Assembly: GCA_031417555.1 (NCBI GenBank)
Contig: JANOVV010000070.1
Location: 1-64,000 of the forward strand
Origin: JADKIH01 sp031417555
Lineage (GTDB): Bacteria > Bacteroidota > Bacteroidia > AKYH767-A > 2013-40CM-41-45
Direction: 5' to 3'
Length of the DNA: 64,000 nucleotides
The position numbers were made by a program, and so were the translations under genes. Numbering within the stretch: position 1 is the stretch's first letter; every line of letters starts with the position of its first letter. Shown here one piece after another: positions 8,277 through 16,503 of the stretch. The notes beneath the pieces are model-generated. The model was given only the letters and a program-made list of their open reading frames with translations, was not told where the DNA came from and did no database searches.

Positions 8277-9047
8277 TTAAACTTTTTCCGTCTCTAGAAA
8301 ATGGAAAAATGTATCACTTCTTAATCCGATACGCAGCGATTCGAGAGCGATAACTTCGTTAGGGGCAATATTTCCAAGATTTGCATTCGCCCCAAGTAAT
8401 TTAATAAAATAAACCTGTCCGCTTTTATTAGGGGTCTCCCAAATAATTTTTTCGGGAGGAACTCTGGAAATTATTTTATTGATTAAAACGACATGTGCTT
8501 TTCCATTCGGTCTGTAAATTCCAACGGTACCACTTTCGCGTGCTTCAGCAATAACTTTCCAGGCGCCGGCTTGAATTTCTTTTTCCATCATTTCAATCCA
8601 TTTATTTGGATGGATGATGATGCCTTCTTCTTTAGAACCCACTTCGGTTATTACTGTAGTATACTTACTCAACTTTCGGATGTATTCCAATTTTACATCA
8701 TGTTCAAGAGTAATACTTCCATCGCTTACCTCAGCATAAGAGAGTTTGTATTTATCGATTAGTTTGAGGTAATCGTCAAATTGATTTCGAATAATAAAAG
8801 CTTCCAGTAAGGTACCTCCGAAATAAACGGGAATATTTGCAGACCGGTAAATTTTTAATTTTTTATCAAGATCAGGAGTTACAAAGGAACTACCGAAACC
8901 CAGTTTTACTATATCAATATAGCTTCCTGAGACGTCAATAACATCTTCTACCTGACGACAGCTAAGTCCTTTGTCCATGACCATTGTTAATCCACGTTCA
9001 CGCGGTTTAGCGCTCCGCTCAGGAATATTGTCGAGAAAAAAATTCAT
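8277..9047 (-). CDS. ComA-like phosphosulfolactate synthase
   Basis: This matches the ComA family, TIM-barrel enzymes that add sulfite to phosphoenolpyruvate to make phosphosulfolactate. Conserved blocks include GLTMVMDKGL, DIVKLGFGSS, YFGGTLLEAF, EVSDGSITL, TEVGSKEEG, WKVIAEARESGT and IIWETPNKSGQV. The length of 256 is as expected. The family is best known from coenzyme M synthesis in methanogens; members also occur in bacteria, where sulfolactate or sulfonate products have been proposed. No comB, comC or other sulfonate gene lies nearby. It overlaps the TPR gene upstream by 4 nt (ATGA), so the two are translationally coupled. The product made in this organism is not known. Confidence 0.8.
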   Translation of the reverse strand: MNFFLDNIPERSAKPRERGLTMVMDKGLSCRQVEDVIDVSGSYIDIVKLGFGSSFVTPDLDKKLKIYRSANIPVYFGGTLLEAFIIRNQFDDYLKLIDKYKLSYAEVSDGSITLEHDVKLEYIRKLSKYTTVITEVGSKEEGIIIHPNKWIEMMEKEIQAGAWKVIAEARESGTVGIYRPNGKAHVVLINKIISRVPPEKIIWETPNKSGQVYFIKLLGANANLGNIAPNEVIALESLRIGLRSDTFFHFLETEKV

Positions 9048-10462
9048 AGTTGATTTTTATAAAGGTCAATAAGTTCAGTTAAATGACTATCATTTTCCAT
9101 GGCCGGTGCATATTCAAAAACCGTTTGGCAAAGCTGAACATTTTTTTCGAGTGCAGAAGTAATTACACGATACGCTTCACTAATATTTCCAATAAGGTAG
9201 TTATAACAAGAGAGTCTGTATAATAATTCTGCGTTTTCAGGATGAAATACCAGCCCATTTGTTATAAGATCTATAGCTTCATCAGGCCTGCTATCTGCCA
9301 TAAGTAAATGCGAATATTCGAGCCAGATATCGGAATTATCCGGTTCAAGAGCAATTACTTTTTTATAAGCGGTTTCTGCATTAATATAATTTTCAAGATG
9401 GTATTCTGCATCACCAAGGGCAAACCAAAATTCAGCATTCTTATCATCGAGTTCAAGTGCTTTCTTTATATAATGTGTAGCTTCAAACCATCGTTCTTCA
9501 TTTTGAAGAGTAATTCCAATTCCTAACCAAGCTTCTGCCAGTGATGGATCCAGCTTGGATGATTTTTTATAGTAATCACGGGCACGATGCATATCTTCCA
9601 GCTGCTCATAACATTCACCTATATTATAATATGTGAGAGAATCGGGCGCCTCAAATTCAAAAGTTTTTTTGTAACAATCTATTGCCTCTTTATAGCGGGA
9701 AAGATTAGCAAGTGTATTTCCTTTATTGAAATAAGCGGATGAAAAGTCGTCTTTAATTACGAGACAAAAATCATAGGCATCCAATGCTTCATCATAACGG
9801 TTCAGGCTGTTAAATACATTTCCAAGGTTGTACCATGCAGGGAAACTGTAAGGCTGGAGATCTATAAAACGCAAATAAAAATCGATGCTTTCGTCAAAAC
9901 GTTCAGTGAATTCAAAACAGAAAGCAATTTCATAAAGAGCAATTTCATTTTGAGGATTGTCTTCCAGACTAAGTTTCAGGTATTGTATCGCTTTGTCGTA
10001 ATCACCCCAACTCTCATAAACGTAAGCGAGATTCAGGTATAAAAGATCCAATTCATCAGCAAGAGGAATGGCTTTATTGAAATTTTCAATGGCAAGTTCA
10101 AATTTTTGCTGTTGAGAATAAATACTTCCGCGAATCATATAAAGATCAGCATCGCGTGGAGTAAGTTGTTCAGCTTTTTCAAGGATACTTAAAGCTTTGT
10201 CAAATCTTTCAATCATTGCAAGAATTTGAGCTTCTCGTAGTAAAAATTCGACAGAAGCCGGATGCTGATCTTCTGCAAATTCAACCACCTGTAGAGCCAT
10301 TTTTGCATCGTTACGCTCTATGTAAAAATCAATAATATTCAAAAAAGCATCAACATCAAAGAAGTACGCATCTTTGTTGCGAATCATTTCTTCATAACGT
10401 TCTATTGAATGCCTGATGTGGTTTTGCTGCTCTCCTGAGTTTGGTAATTCCTCTTCTTCCAT
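9044..10462 (-). CDS. TPR-repeat protein
   Basis: This 472-residue protein consists almost entirely of tetratricopeptide repeats. More than ten units of about 34 residues are visible, for example ALSILEKAEQLTPRDADLYM, AYYNLGN-like helices and EALDAYDFCLVIKDDFSSAY. There is no signal peptide or membrane segment, so it is probably a cytoplasmic scaffold. Its stop overlaps the start of the ComA-like gene by 4 nt, which suggests they are produced together. Proteins of this type are common in Bacteroidota, but a specific partner cannot be read from the sequence. Confidence 0.85.
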   Translation of the reverse strand: MEEEELPNSGEQQNHIRHSIERYEEMIRNKDAYFFDVDAFLNIIDFYIERNDAKMALQVVEFAEDQHPASVEFLLREAQILAMIERFDKALSILEKAEQLTPRDADLYMIRGSIYSQQQKFELAIENFNKAIPLADELDLLYLNLAYVYESWGDYDKAIQYLKLSLEDNPQNEIALYEIAFCFEFTERFDESIDFYLRFIDLQPYSFPAWYNLGNVFNSLNRYDEALDAYDFCLVIKDDFSSAYFNKGNTLANLSRYKEAIDCYKKTFEFEAPDSLTYYNIGECYEQLEDMHRARDYYKKSSKLDPSLAEAWLGIGITLQNEERWFEATHYIKKALELDDKNAEFWFALGDAEYHLENYINAETAYKKVIALEPDNSDIWLEYSHLLMADSRPDEAIDLITNGLVFHPENAELLYRLSCYNYLIGNISEAYRVITSALEKNVQLCQTVFEYAPAMENDSHLTELIDLYKNQL

Positions 10463-10788
10463 CTATTAATTTTAAGTTGCAAAAAACAATCAGATCAAAG
10501 ATAAAAATAAACGGGCAAATAAACAGGGGTTTTCTATAGTTTTTCAATGATTTTGTGTTAATATTATTAAAATACCTGATTCTTGCTGTAATTACAGGTA
10601 AAAAAATGGAACACAGATTCAGCAGATCAGACTGGTTTACACGGATTTGTTATACTATTTTCTGTTACGAATTATCTTAAAAGATTCTAAGTTGTAGAAA
10701 TCATGTCCATGAAAATAATTGCTCACTTTTATCCTAATTCATATAAATTTTCTCCATCTTTTCCATCCCTCTGATTATCTTTACGCCA
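10463..10788. other. Divergent intergenic region before recF
   Basis: This 326-nt AT-rich gap lies between the TPR gene (minus) and recF (plus). It contains a degenerate CACAGATT...CACGGATT stretch around 10611-10650, resembling dispersed low-complexity intergenic repeats, and the recF -7 box at its right end. No small gene or RNA was recognised. Confidence 0.55.
10776..10783 (+). promoter_or_regulatory. Putative -7 box for recF
   Basis: TATCTTTA, continuing as TATCTTTACGCC, lies only 5 nt before the recF ATG. The 11-mer TATCTTTACGC recurs at 42516 before another gene. At this distance the transcript would start at or beside the start codon, implying a leaderless or nearly leaderless mRNA. 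Confidence 0.5.
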
Positions 10789-11916
10789 ATGCATCTAAAA
10801 AAACTTTCTCTATTAAATTTTAAAAATTATCGAGAAGCCGGCATTGACTTCGATGAAGGAGTAAATGCTTTCGTCGGCGGAAATGGCGAAGGCAAAACAA
10901 ATCTGCTCGATGCTATTCATTATTTATCGCTCTGCAAAAGTTATTTCAATGCAATCGATGGACAGAATATAAAGCAACATGAAGAATTTTTTATTTTACA
11001 AGGAGTATTTGATCTTGATGGAATTGATGAAAATATTTCTTGCGGTTTAAAGCGAGGACAAAAGAAAACATTTAAAAGAAATCAAAAAGAATACAACAGA
11101 CTTTCGGAGCACATTGGTCTTCTGCCTGTAGTTATGATATCTCCGACAGATACTAATTTGATAACGGATGGGAGTGAAGAGCGGCGGAAATTCCCCGACA
11201 GTATTATTTCACAATTTGACCGTAATTTTCTGGAAGATCTTATTTCCTATTCCCGAGCTTTGATGCAGCGTAATACGTATTTGAAGAGAGCTGCACAATC
11301 ACGCAGTTTTGATTTGGATGCACTCGAAATTTGGAATGAACAACTTACTAATTCCGGTGTACGAATTCATGCGGCGCGACAGAGATTTATTAAAGACCTG
11401 ATACCCATTTTCAGATATTATTACAATTTTATTGCAGGAGAAAAAGAGAGTGTTGATATCCGTTATGAATCTCATTTAAACGATGGAGATTTTAAAACTC
11501 TATTGAGCGAATCGACAGACCGTGACCGGATTTTACAATATACTTCTGTCGGTCCTCATAAAGATGATTTAATTTTCATTATTAATGGATTTCCGGTTAA
11601 GCGTTATGCTTCTCAAGGACAACAAAAATCTTTTCTGATTGCTTTAAAACTGGCACATTTTAATTTTGTAAGTAAGCAAAAAGGAATTAAACCGATTCTT
11701 TTACTCGATGATATTTTTGACAAGCTGGATGATGACAGAGTAGGTAAACTTATGGAGCTGGTAAGCCAGGATAATTTCGGACAAATTTTTATCACCGATA
11801 CTCATCCTGAACGGTTGCTTTCAATTTTTGAAAACATAGGAGTGGCAATTAGGTCGTTTCCAGTGAAAGAAGGAGAAGTTGAAATGAGTATCAAGTATCA
11901 AGATTCAAGTATCTAG
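10789..11916 (+). CDS. recF: RecF, DNA gap-repair ATPase
   Basis: RecF is an SMC-like ATPase that loads recombination proteins at single-strand gaps. The Walker A motif is GGNGEGKTN (from G30), the ABC signature is ASQGQQKSFLIALKLA, and the Walker B/D-loop is PILLLDDIFDKLDDDRV. The length of 375 is usual. It is followed by a DUF721/DciA gene, the order known from dnaA-dnaN-recF clusters; dnaA itself lies about 10 kb away here. The last codons (SIKYQDSSI) are read from a 7-bp repeat array, so the C-terminus has probably been altered by the repeat. Confidence 0.95.
   Translation: MHLKKLSLLNFKNYREAGIDFDEGVNAFVGGNGEGKTNLLDAIHYLSLCKSYFNAIDGQNIKQHEEFFILQGVFDLDGIDENISCGLKRGQKKTFKRNQKEYNRLSEHIGLLPVVMISPTDTNLITDGSEERRKFPDSIISQFDRNFLEDLISYSRALMQRNTYLKRAAQSRSFDLDALEIWNEQLTNSGVRIHAARQRFIKDLIPIFRYYYNFIAGEKESVDIRYESHLNDGDFKTLLSESTDRDRILQYTSVGPHKDDLIFIINGFPVKRYASQGQQKSFLIALKLAHFNFVSKQKGIKPILLLDDIFDKLDDDRVGKLMELVSQDNFGQIFITDTHPERLLSIFENIGVAIRSFPVKEGEVEMSIKYQDSSI
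11888..11915. repeat. Heptad array inside the recF 3' end (4 units)
   Basis: The units are GTATCAA, GTATCAA, GATTCAA, GTATCTA. They form the last codons of recF and its TAG stop. On the antisense strand they read TTGATAC toward recF. The sequence 11930-11960 after the stop holds degenerate units of the same kind. Confidence 0.75.
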
Positions 11917-11976
11917 ATTTTTTGATAAATGATATTGGCTATTTGTCAATAGTTTTAAAATAGTCAAAGCAAAAAA

Positions 11977-12032
11977 CGAATAACTATTAACCAATAGCTA
12001 ATAACTAATAACTAATAACTAATAACCAATAA
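11977..12032. repeat. Heptad array upstream of the DciA-like gene (8 units)
   Basis: Eight in-phase 7-bp units run CGAATAA, CTATTAA, CCAATAG, four copies of CTAATAA, then CCAATAA. The array ends 5 nt before the ATG at 12038 and so occupies the whole leader and ribosome-binding region. Four identical adjacent copies suggest recent slippage or expansion. Confidence 0.9.
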
Positions 12033-12037
12033 CCAAA

Positions 12038-12331
12038 ATGTCCCGCCGTTCAAACGATCAAACGCTAAAAGAAGCAGTAGATAGCATGTTAAAAGCCTAT
12101 CGCCTGGATGGTAAACTGCAGCAGTTAAAACTTATTGATTCATGGGAAAAACTAATGGGTCCAACAGTTGCACATAGAACGGTGGAAATAAAAATTTACG
12201 GTAAAAAATTATTCGTGATTCTTAATTCAGCCTCCTTGCGTCAAGAACTTTTTCAGGAGCGCGAGAAAATAATTAAACTACTGAATGAAGAAGCAGGGGC
12301 AGCGGTGATTGAGGAGATTGTTTTTCAATAA
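12038..12331 (+). CDS. DUF721/DciA-like protein
   Basis: This is a small DUF721-family protein of 97 residues. Family members include DciA, which helps load the replicative helicase DnaB in bacteria lacking DnaC or DnaI. Characteristic features are the N-terminal helix (LKEAVDSMLKAYRLDGKLQQ), the WEKLMGPTVAHRT motif and a C-terminal KH-like segment (LFVILNSASLRQEL). Its place right after recF is the classic position. The start follows directly after an array of 7-bp repeats, leaving no ordinary leader. The family assignment is firm; the helicase-loading role is inferred from relatives. Confidence 0.85.
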   Translation: MSRRSNDQTLKEAVDSMLKAYRLDGKLQQLKLIDSWEKLMGPTVAHRTVEIKIYGKKLFVILNSASLRQELFQEREKIIKLLNEEAGAAVIEEIVFQ

Positions 12332-12337
12332 GTCTGA

Positions 12338-12391
12338 TTGTTATGAGCAATTTTAACGCTCCGAATAAACTGTATCGCTAACTCATAACAA
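12338..12391. repeat. 10-bp inverted repeat before a T9SS gene
   Basis: TTGTTATGAG at 12338-12347 is a perfect inverted copy of CTCATAACAA at 12382-12391, with a 34-nt loop. The hairpin ends 6 nt before the ATG at 12398. There is no T-run, so it is not an ordinary terminator. It could act on the leader of the propeller gene or mark an old insertion. Confidence 0.6.
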
Positions 12392-12397
12392 CAAGCT

Positions 12398-14176
12398 ATG
12401 AAAAAACTTCTACTCTTAATCTTTTTGTTCGCAAGTTGCTTTTTGATTTCAAATGCACAGAACACTTTTCAAAGAACATTTGGAACTTCCCAATATGATA
12501 TTGGACGTGTTGTAAAACAAACATCCGACAAGGGATTTATCATCTTGGCAACCACGTATTACGATTCTACTTATTATATTAAAACTGATTCACTGGGAAA
12601 TAAAATCTGGTCAAGAAGAATAAATTATGATAGGGCAAGTGATATTATTGAAACGAGCAATGGCGATTTCCTGATTGTCGGTACAACAGATTGGGTTCCA
12701 TCTTGTTACAGTCCTTACATTATTAAACTTAGCAGTTCAGGTAATATTCTTTGGCAAAAGACATACTGTATGCAGTATGTTGAGCATTTTAATTCTATAC
12801 GTGAAGACATTGATGGAACAGGTTTTATTGTTACAGGAGAAGAGTATTCAAATTTTACAGTGCTTGTGAAAATTGATAATTCTGGTTCGTTAATGTGGGT
12901 TCAGAAAATGCAACCATTCGGAACGAACAGTCATTCTCCTTATGCTTTAAGTTTCACACAATCCAAACTTGATTCAAGTTTTTTTGTATTAGGATTGTAT
13001 CGCTATGGCGGCAGTTACGCATCAATTACTTTATCAAAATATCTTAAGAATGGAACAGGAGTATGGGTTAAAACTGTTTCTGCAACTGGAATGTATAATG
13101 GCTTTACTCAATCAGGTTTCCATATTGAAGAAACGTATAGCGGAAACATGATGTTGAGTTTCGGAAATGGATTATATTACTTGGTAGAAGTTGACACGGG
13201 AGGAACAGTAGTTGCTAATGCTTTAAAATATTATGTCGGAGATAACAATAATTTTCATTGGACATTTGCAAATCCATTACTTGACAAGAGCATTTTTTTC
13301 AGTTACTCAACTTATAATAATACTGACATCATTTTTTCAAAAACTAATTCGGCAGGAAACATTCTTTGGACAAAAATTATTGGTGGAGTAAAAGATGAAG
13401 TAGCGAACAGTATTGTGCGGACTTCAGATAACGGAGTTGCAATTACTGGTTTCACAAAAAGTTTTAGCGCAGGGCAAGAAGATGTTTATTTAATTAAAAC
13501 TGATAGCGCTGGAACTTTTTCTTGCAATACAAATTCTTATCCTTTCCCTGCTGTTAGTGATACTGCTGCAACTACTGACACGTTAAGTTTTGTATTTAGC
13601 ACTCCCCCATCAACATCAGTTACACCTGTTTCATTTTCTATTACCAACACAAATGACACTATTTATGATGCATGCATTTGTGTTCCCCCTACTGCAAGTT
13701 TCTTTACTGACTATCCAAATCCAAGTTTTGGTATCAATAATACTTCCTTGTGGGAAACTTCTTGGTATTGGGATTTTGGGAACGGCAATACAGACACAAC
13801 AGCTAATCCTTATTACCAATATGCAATCGAAGATACTTTTTACGTTTGTCTAATCGTCAGTAACACGTGCGGCAGTGACACTTTTTGCGATTCTATCAAT
13901 TATCATTTTCCACCCTTAATATCAGTAACAGAAATTTTTAATGATGAAGGTATTTCACTTTCTCCAAATCCTTTCACTGATATAATAAATATCGCAGTAA
14001 AAAGAAATGACCTTCTTGAATTAGATCTGTTCGACATAACCTCTAGGAGAATATTGCAGCAGAAATTTACAAACTTTGCTTCGCTAAGCACTGAGCATCT
14101 TTCAAAAGGTGTTTACATTTATGAAGTGAGTAATAAAAACGGAGTGATTGCAAAAGGCAAAGTGATGAAGCAATGA
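12398..14176 (+). CDS. T9SS-exported beta-propeller/PKD protein
   Basis: This is a secreted protein of 592 residues. The signal peptide (MKKLLLLIFLFASCFLISNAQ) is followed by FQRTFGTSQYDIGRVV and repeats of the D-GFI-L/V-G-T type (for example TSDKGFIILATT, TSDNGVAITGFT), which suggest a six- or seven-bladed propeller. Around residue 430-500 comes a PKD-like domain (SWYWDFGNGNTDT), and the C-terminus (SLSPNPFTDIINIAV through KGKVMKQ) is a type A T9SS sorting domain. Related propeller proteins lie at 16553-18112 and 30457-31893. Function is probably adhesion or surface binding; nothing catalytic is visible. Confidence 0.82.
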   Translation: MKKLLLLIFLFASCFLISNAQNTFQRTFGTSQYDIGRVVKQTSDKGFIILATTYYDSTYYIKTDSLGNKIWSRRINYDRASDIIETSNGDFLIVGTTDWVPSCYSPYIIKLSSSGNILWQKTYCMQYVEHFNSIREDIDGTGFIVTGEEYSNFTVLVKIDNSGSLMWVQKMQPFGTNSHSPYALSFTQSKLDSSFFVLGLYRYGGSYASITLSKYLKNGTGVWVKTVSATGMYNGFTQSGFHIEETYSGNMMLSFGNGLYYLVEVDTGGTVVANALKYYVGDNNNFHWTFANPLLDKSIFFSYSTYNNTDIIFSKTNSAGNILWTKIIGGVKDEVANSIVRTSDNGVAITGFTKSFSAGQEDVYLIKTDSAGTFSCNTNSYPFPAVSDTAATTDTLSFVFSTPPSTSVTPVSFSITNTNDTIYDACICVPPTASFFTDYPNPSFGINNTSLWETSWYWDFGNGNTDTTANPYYQYAIEDTFYVCLIVSNTCGSDTFCDSINYHFPPLISVTEIFNDEGISLSPNPFTDIINIAVKRNDLLELDLFDITSRRILQQKFTNFASLSTEHLSKGVYIYEVSNKNGVIAKGKVMKQ

Positions 14177-14390
14177 AAAGAAAAACATGCGCATACAATA
14201 GATTAAAAGAAATAAAAAAAAGAAGGACTTTGAGAGGTAAACAAAGAGTTGTGCTTCTAATGAACAGTGTAAGTAAACGAACAGTAGTGCTTTTAAACCC
14301 TTCTTTATTTTACTTCTTTATTCCCTTCTTCAAAAAAAACAGCGGTCGTCCTTTTAAGACAACCTCTGTTGATATTTTAGTACTAATAAA

Positions 14391-15185
14391 TTATTGCGGC
14401 TTTTTAACAGCATTCTTTTGTAGAGTAACAGCTGTTTGTGCAAGTAACCTTCCGTTTATTGAAGCGCCTGTTTGCATATTAATACCTGTTTTTCCTAAAA
14501 TAATTCCTTCAAAATGACTGGTTGTACCAAGAGTAACAGCACCGGCAACCTGCCAGAAGATATTCTTTGCTTGAGCACCTCCGGTCAGAGTTATTTTGAC
14601 AGCAGAACTCATTTTAAGAGTTCCTGCAACCTGAAATATCCAGACATCGTAAGGGCTACCTGAAATTGTTATATTCGTTGGAATGATAACGGAGGTTGTC
14701 CATTTATACAATCCGCGTTTAAGGATTTTGCCACCAATATTTCCTGCACCTAAATTAAAAAAATTCGGATTTGAACGTCCTGCCGCATCAGTGTATGCCG
14801 TTTGCATATTACTAACAGCAGTCGTTAACCTGGTGGCGTCAGTCACCCTGCAAGGAAGAGGGCCGGCTGCATTGACTGAGTAAATAGTTCCTGTAACTTC
14901 CGGACAAGAAACAAGAATAGCAGCACCGGTGATTGGGCTTGATCCAATATTTCCGGTAATTGCAGATGGATATACATTAGTAATTCCCGATTTTGAAAGA
15001 ATAGTAAAATTTCGTGCAACTCCAAGATTTACAATTGTAGGATTTGAATAAAGCCGAAGATTATCTGAAGGTGTTTCTGAAGTCACCTGTGGAGATAAAA
15101 TTGGATCATCATATTTATTACAACTTCCCATGAATAATATCACAAACAACATTGCTGTGATTGGTAACACTTTATTTAATTTCAT
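14391..15185 (-). CDS. DUF3494 ice-binding-like lipoprotein
   Basis: This matches the DUF3494 family of ice-binding (antifreeze) proteins, which fold as a right-handed beta-solenoid and bind ice crystal faces. Landmark segments are FTILSKSGITNVYPSAITG, AYTDAAGR, LGAGNIGGKIL, GLYKWTTSV, DVWIFQVAGTL, GGAQAKNIFWQVAG and SINGRLLAQTAVTLQ. The signal peptide ends in a lipobox (LFMGSC), so it is predicted to be anchored in the membrane. The start at 15185 (MKLNKVLPIT) is preferred to an upstream Met because it begins the signal peptide. Not every DUF3494 protein has proven ice activity. Confidence 0.9.
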   Translation of the reverse strand: MKLNKVLPITAMLFVILFMGSCNKYDDPILSPQVTSETPSDNLRLYSNPTIVNLGVARNFTILSKSGITNVYPSAITGNIGSSPITGAAILVSCPEVTGTIYSVNAAGPLPCRVTDATRLTTAVSNMQTAYTDAAGRSNPNFFNLGAGNIGGKILKRGLYKWTTSVIIPTNITISGSPYDVWIFQVAGTLKMSSAVKITLTGGAQAKNIFWQVAGAVTLGTTSHFEGIILGKTGINMQTGASINGRLLAQTAVTLQKNAVKKPQ

Positions 15186-15352
15186 TTTGTTTTTTTTAGA
15201 ATGTAACAGAATTATTATCAAACAAAAGTATGCCCTATTAGGTCATAAGTTCTTACATCATTAGTGCAATGAGTTACATAAATCACGCATTTGATTTATT
15301 GTGAAAGCATTTATTAAATGTGCGGGGCTTGAAATTAAAGTTAGTTTTTAAC

Positions 15353-15391
15353 CACAAAGAGCACAAAGTTTTTACACAAAGATTCACAAAG
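15353..15391. repeat. CACAAAG-rich repeat in a 302-nt gap
   Basis: Four CACAAAG copies at irregular spacing (15353, 15362, 15375, 15385) follow AAC. They resemble the ACCACAAAGGCACAAAG-type low-complexity repeats seen between genes in many Bacteroidota. The rest of the gap 15186-15487, between the ice-binding gene and the methyltransferase gene (both on the minus strand), holds nothing recognisable. Confidence 0.55.
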
Positions 15392-15487
15392 AGCAGGCTG
15401 AATAATTTGTAAATAAAAAAATAAGCAGGGAATTGTTTGGAATATTAAAAATTGAAAGACGATGATAGTGACAGTCTGTTTTTTATA

Positions 15488-16264
15488 TCAAATTTTATTT
15501 AATGGTTTCGAAATTATTAATCTTAATGCACAGGTAAAACTGGGTTCGGTTCTATAATGTCCAAATTTTTTGTCCCATTCACCGGAAATTAAATCGGCTT
15601 CAAGTGCTTTAACAAGTTTTTCTTCCACTTCGTTGGAGAGAAATCCCCAGGCAGACTGAGAAGAACGGACTTCTTTTTTTAAAAATGCTTCCGGTCTTCC
15701 ATAAAATGCTTCCTGAAATCCATCTACACAATCCAATGGTATTGGGATTGAAATTACTTCACAATTTGCGCCGAGCGAATTTTTTATAGAGTTAATGGAA
15801 GGATATCTTTTTTTTTCCACTTCGATTAGTTCCGGGAAGTAATAAGAGTTCCAGAAATTATCCAGTTCATTTGGGTCGAAGGTCATAACTACAATTTGGT
15901 TTTTGGTGACTCTTCTTAATTCTTTTAAACCTTTGTCCATGTCGGGCCAGTGATGAACAGTAAGCATGGCCATGGATGCATCAAAAGAATTATCGTCGAA
16001 AGGCAAATTTTCGGCAGTAGCGTTAATGGCCGGAACTTTTCCATTTTTAATTCTTTGCGCACGCATGGTAGCAGAAGGTTCAACTGCCAATACATAACGG
16101 TCAGTAGGTTCGTAAGAGCCTGTTCCGGCACCGACATTTAAAATAGTTTTCGCACCTTCCAAGGCAGTAAATACATATTCAGCAATTCTTGGATCGGTTT
16201 GCCTTGTGGCGGAATATTTTTGTCCGTATTTGTCATAGTCGAACGCTGGGTTATCTATTTTCAT
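15488..16264 (-). CDS. Class I SAM-dependent methyltransferase
   Basis: This 258-residue protein has a Rossmann-type methyltransferase fold. The SAM-binding glycine motif is ILNVGAGTGSYEP (about residues 40-52). It is followed by the acidic end of strand 2 (VLAVEPSATM) and the motif around ENLPFDDNSFDASMAMLTVHHW, typical of the UbiE/Methyltransf_11 group. There is no signal peptide or membrane span. Neighbours give no hint of a pathway and the substrate is unknown. Its upstream gap contains the attC-like hairpin described separately. Confidence 0.85.
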   Translation of the reverse strand: MKIDNPAFDYDKYGQKYSATRQTDPRIAEYVFTALEGAKTILNVGAGTGSYEPTDRYVLAVEPSATMRAQRIKNGKVPAINATAENLPFDDNSFDASMAMLTVHHWPDMDKGLKELRRVTKNQIVVMTFDPNELDNFWNSYYFPELIEVEKKRYPSINSIKNSLGANCEVISIPIPLDCVDGFQEAFYGRPEAFLKKEVRSSQSAWGFLSNEVEEKLVKALEADLISGEWDKKFGHYRTEPSFTCALRLIISKPLNKI

Positions 16265-16407
16265 TTTAAAAGGGCAAGCATCTTTTAGGCACGTTCAAAT
16301 TCTATAAATGTATTTTTTAAGAATGCAATAGCGACAATAAAGAAATATTAATTTGAAAGATTAAATTTTCATTTTAATCTTGGTTCTGTTAATGGTACAT
16401 ACTTTGA

Positions 16408-16503
16408 CTTATAACTAACGTTCGGAGCATTGACGCTGTGCTTTAATACAAATATAAACAATTAGAGAAATAAAGCATGGCGACAATGCTAATTTTATAG
16501 GCA
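16408..16503 (-). repeat. attC-like imperfect hairpin
   Basis: The arms AGCATTGACGCTGTGCTTTA (16426-16445) and its imperfect partner at 16471-16490 match at 17 of 20 positions with a 25-nt loop. On the minus strand the element opens with TGCCTATAA (16503-16495) and closes with CCGAACGTTAG, where AACG ends at 16419. Size (about 95 nt), an imperfect stem with mismatches and the terminal boxes all resemble integron attC sites. It lies just after the stop of the propeller gene at 16553, where an attC of a gene cassette would be. Confidence 0.6.

Noticed and set aside
14173..14517. Plus-strand open frame of 114 codons after the 12398 gene
   Set aside because: It has no family features and its 3' half is antisense to the well-supported ice-binding gene; the start overlap with the upstream stop is accidental.
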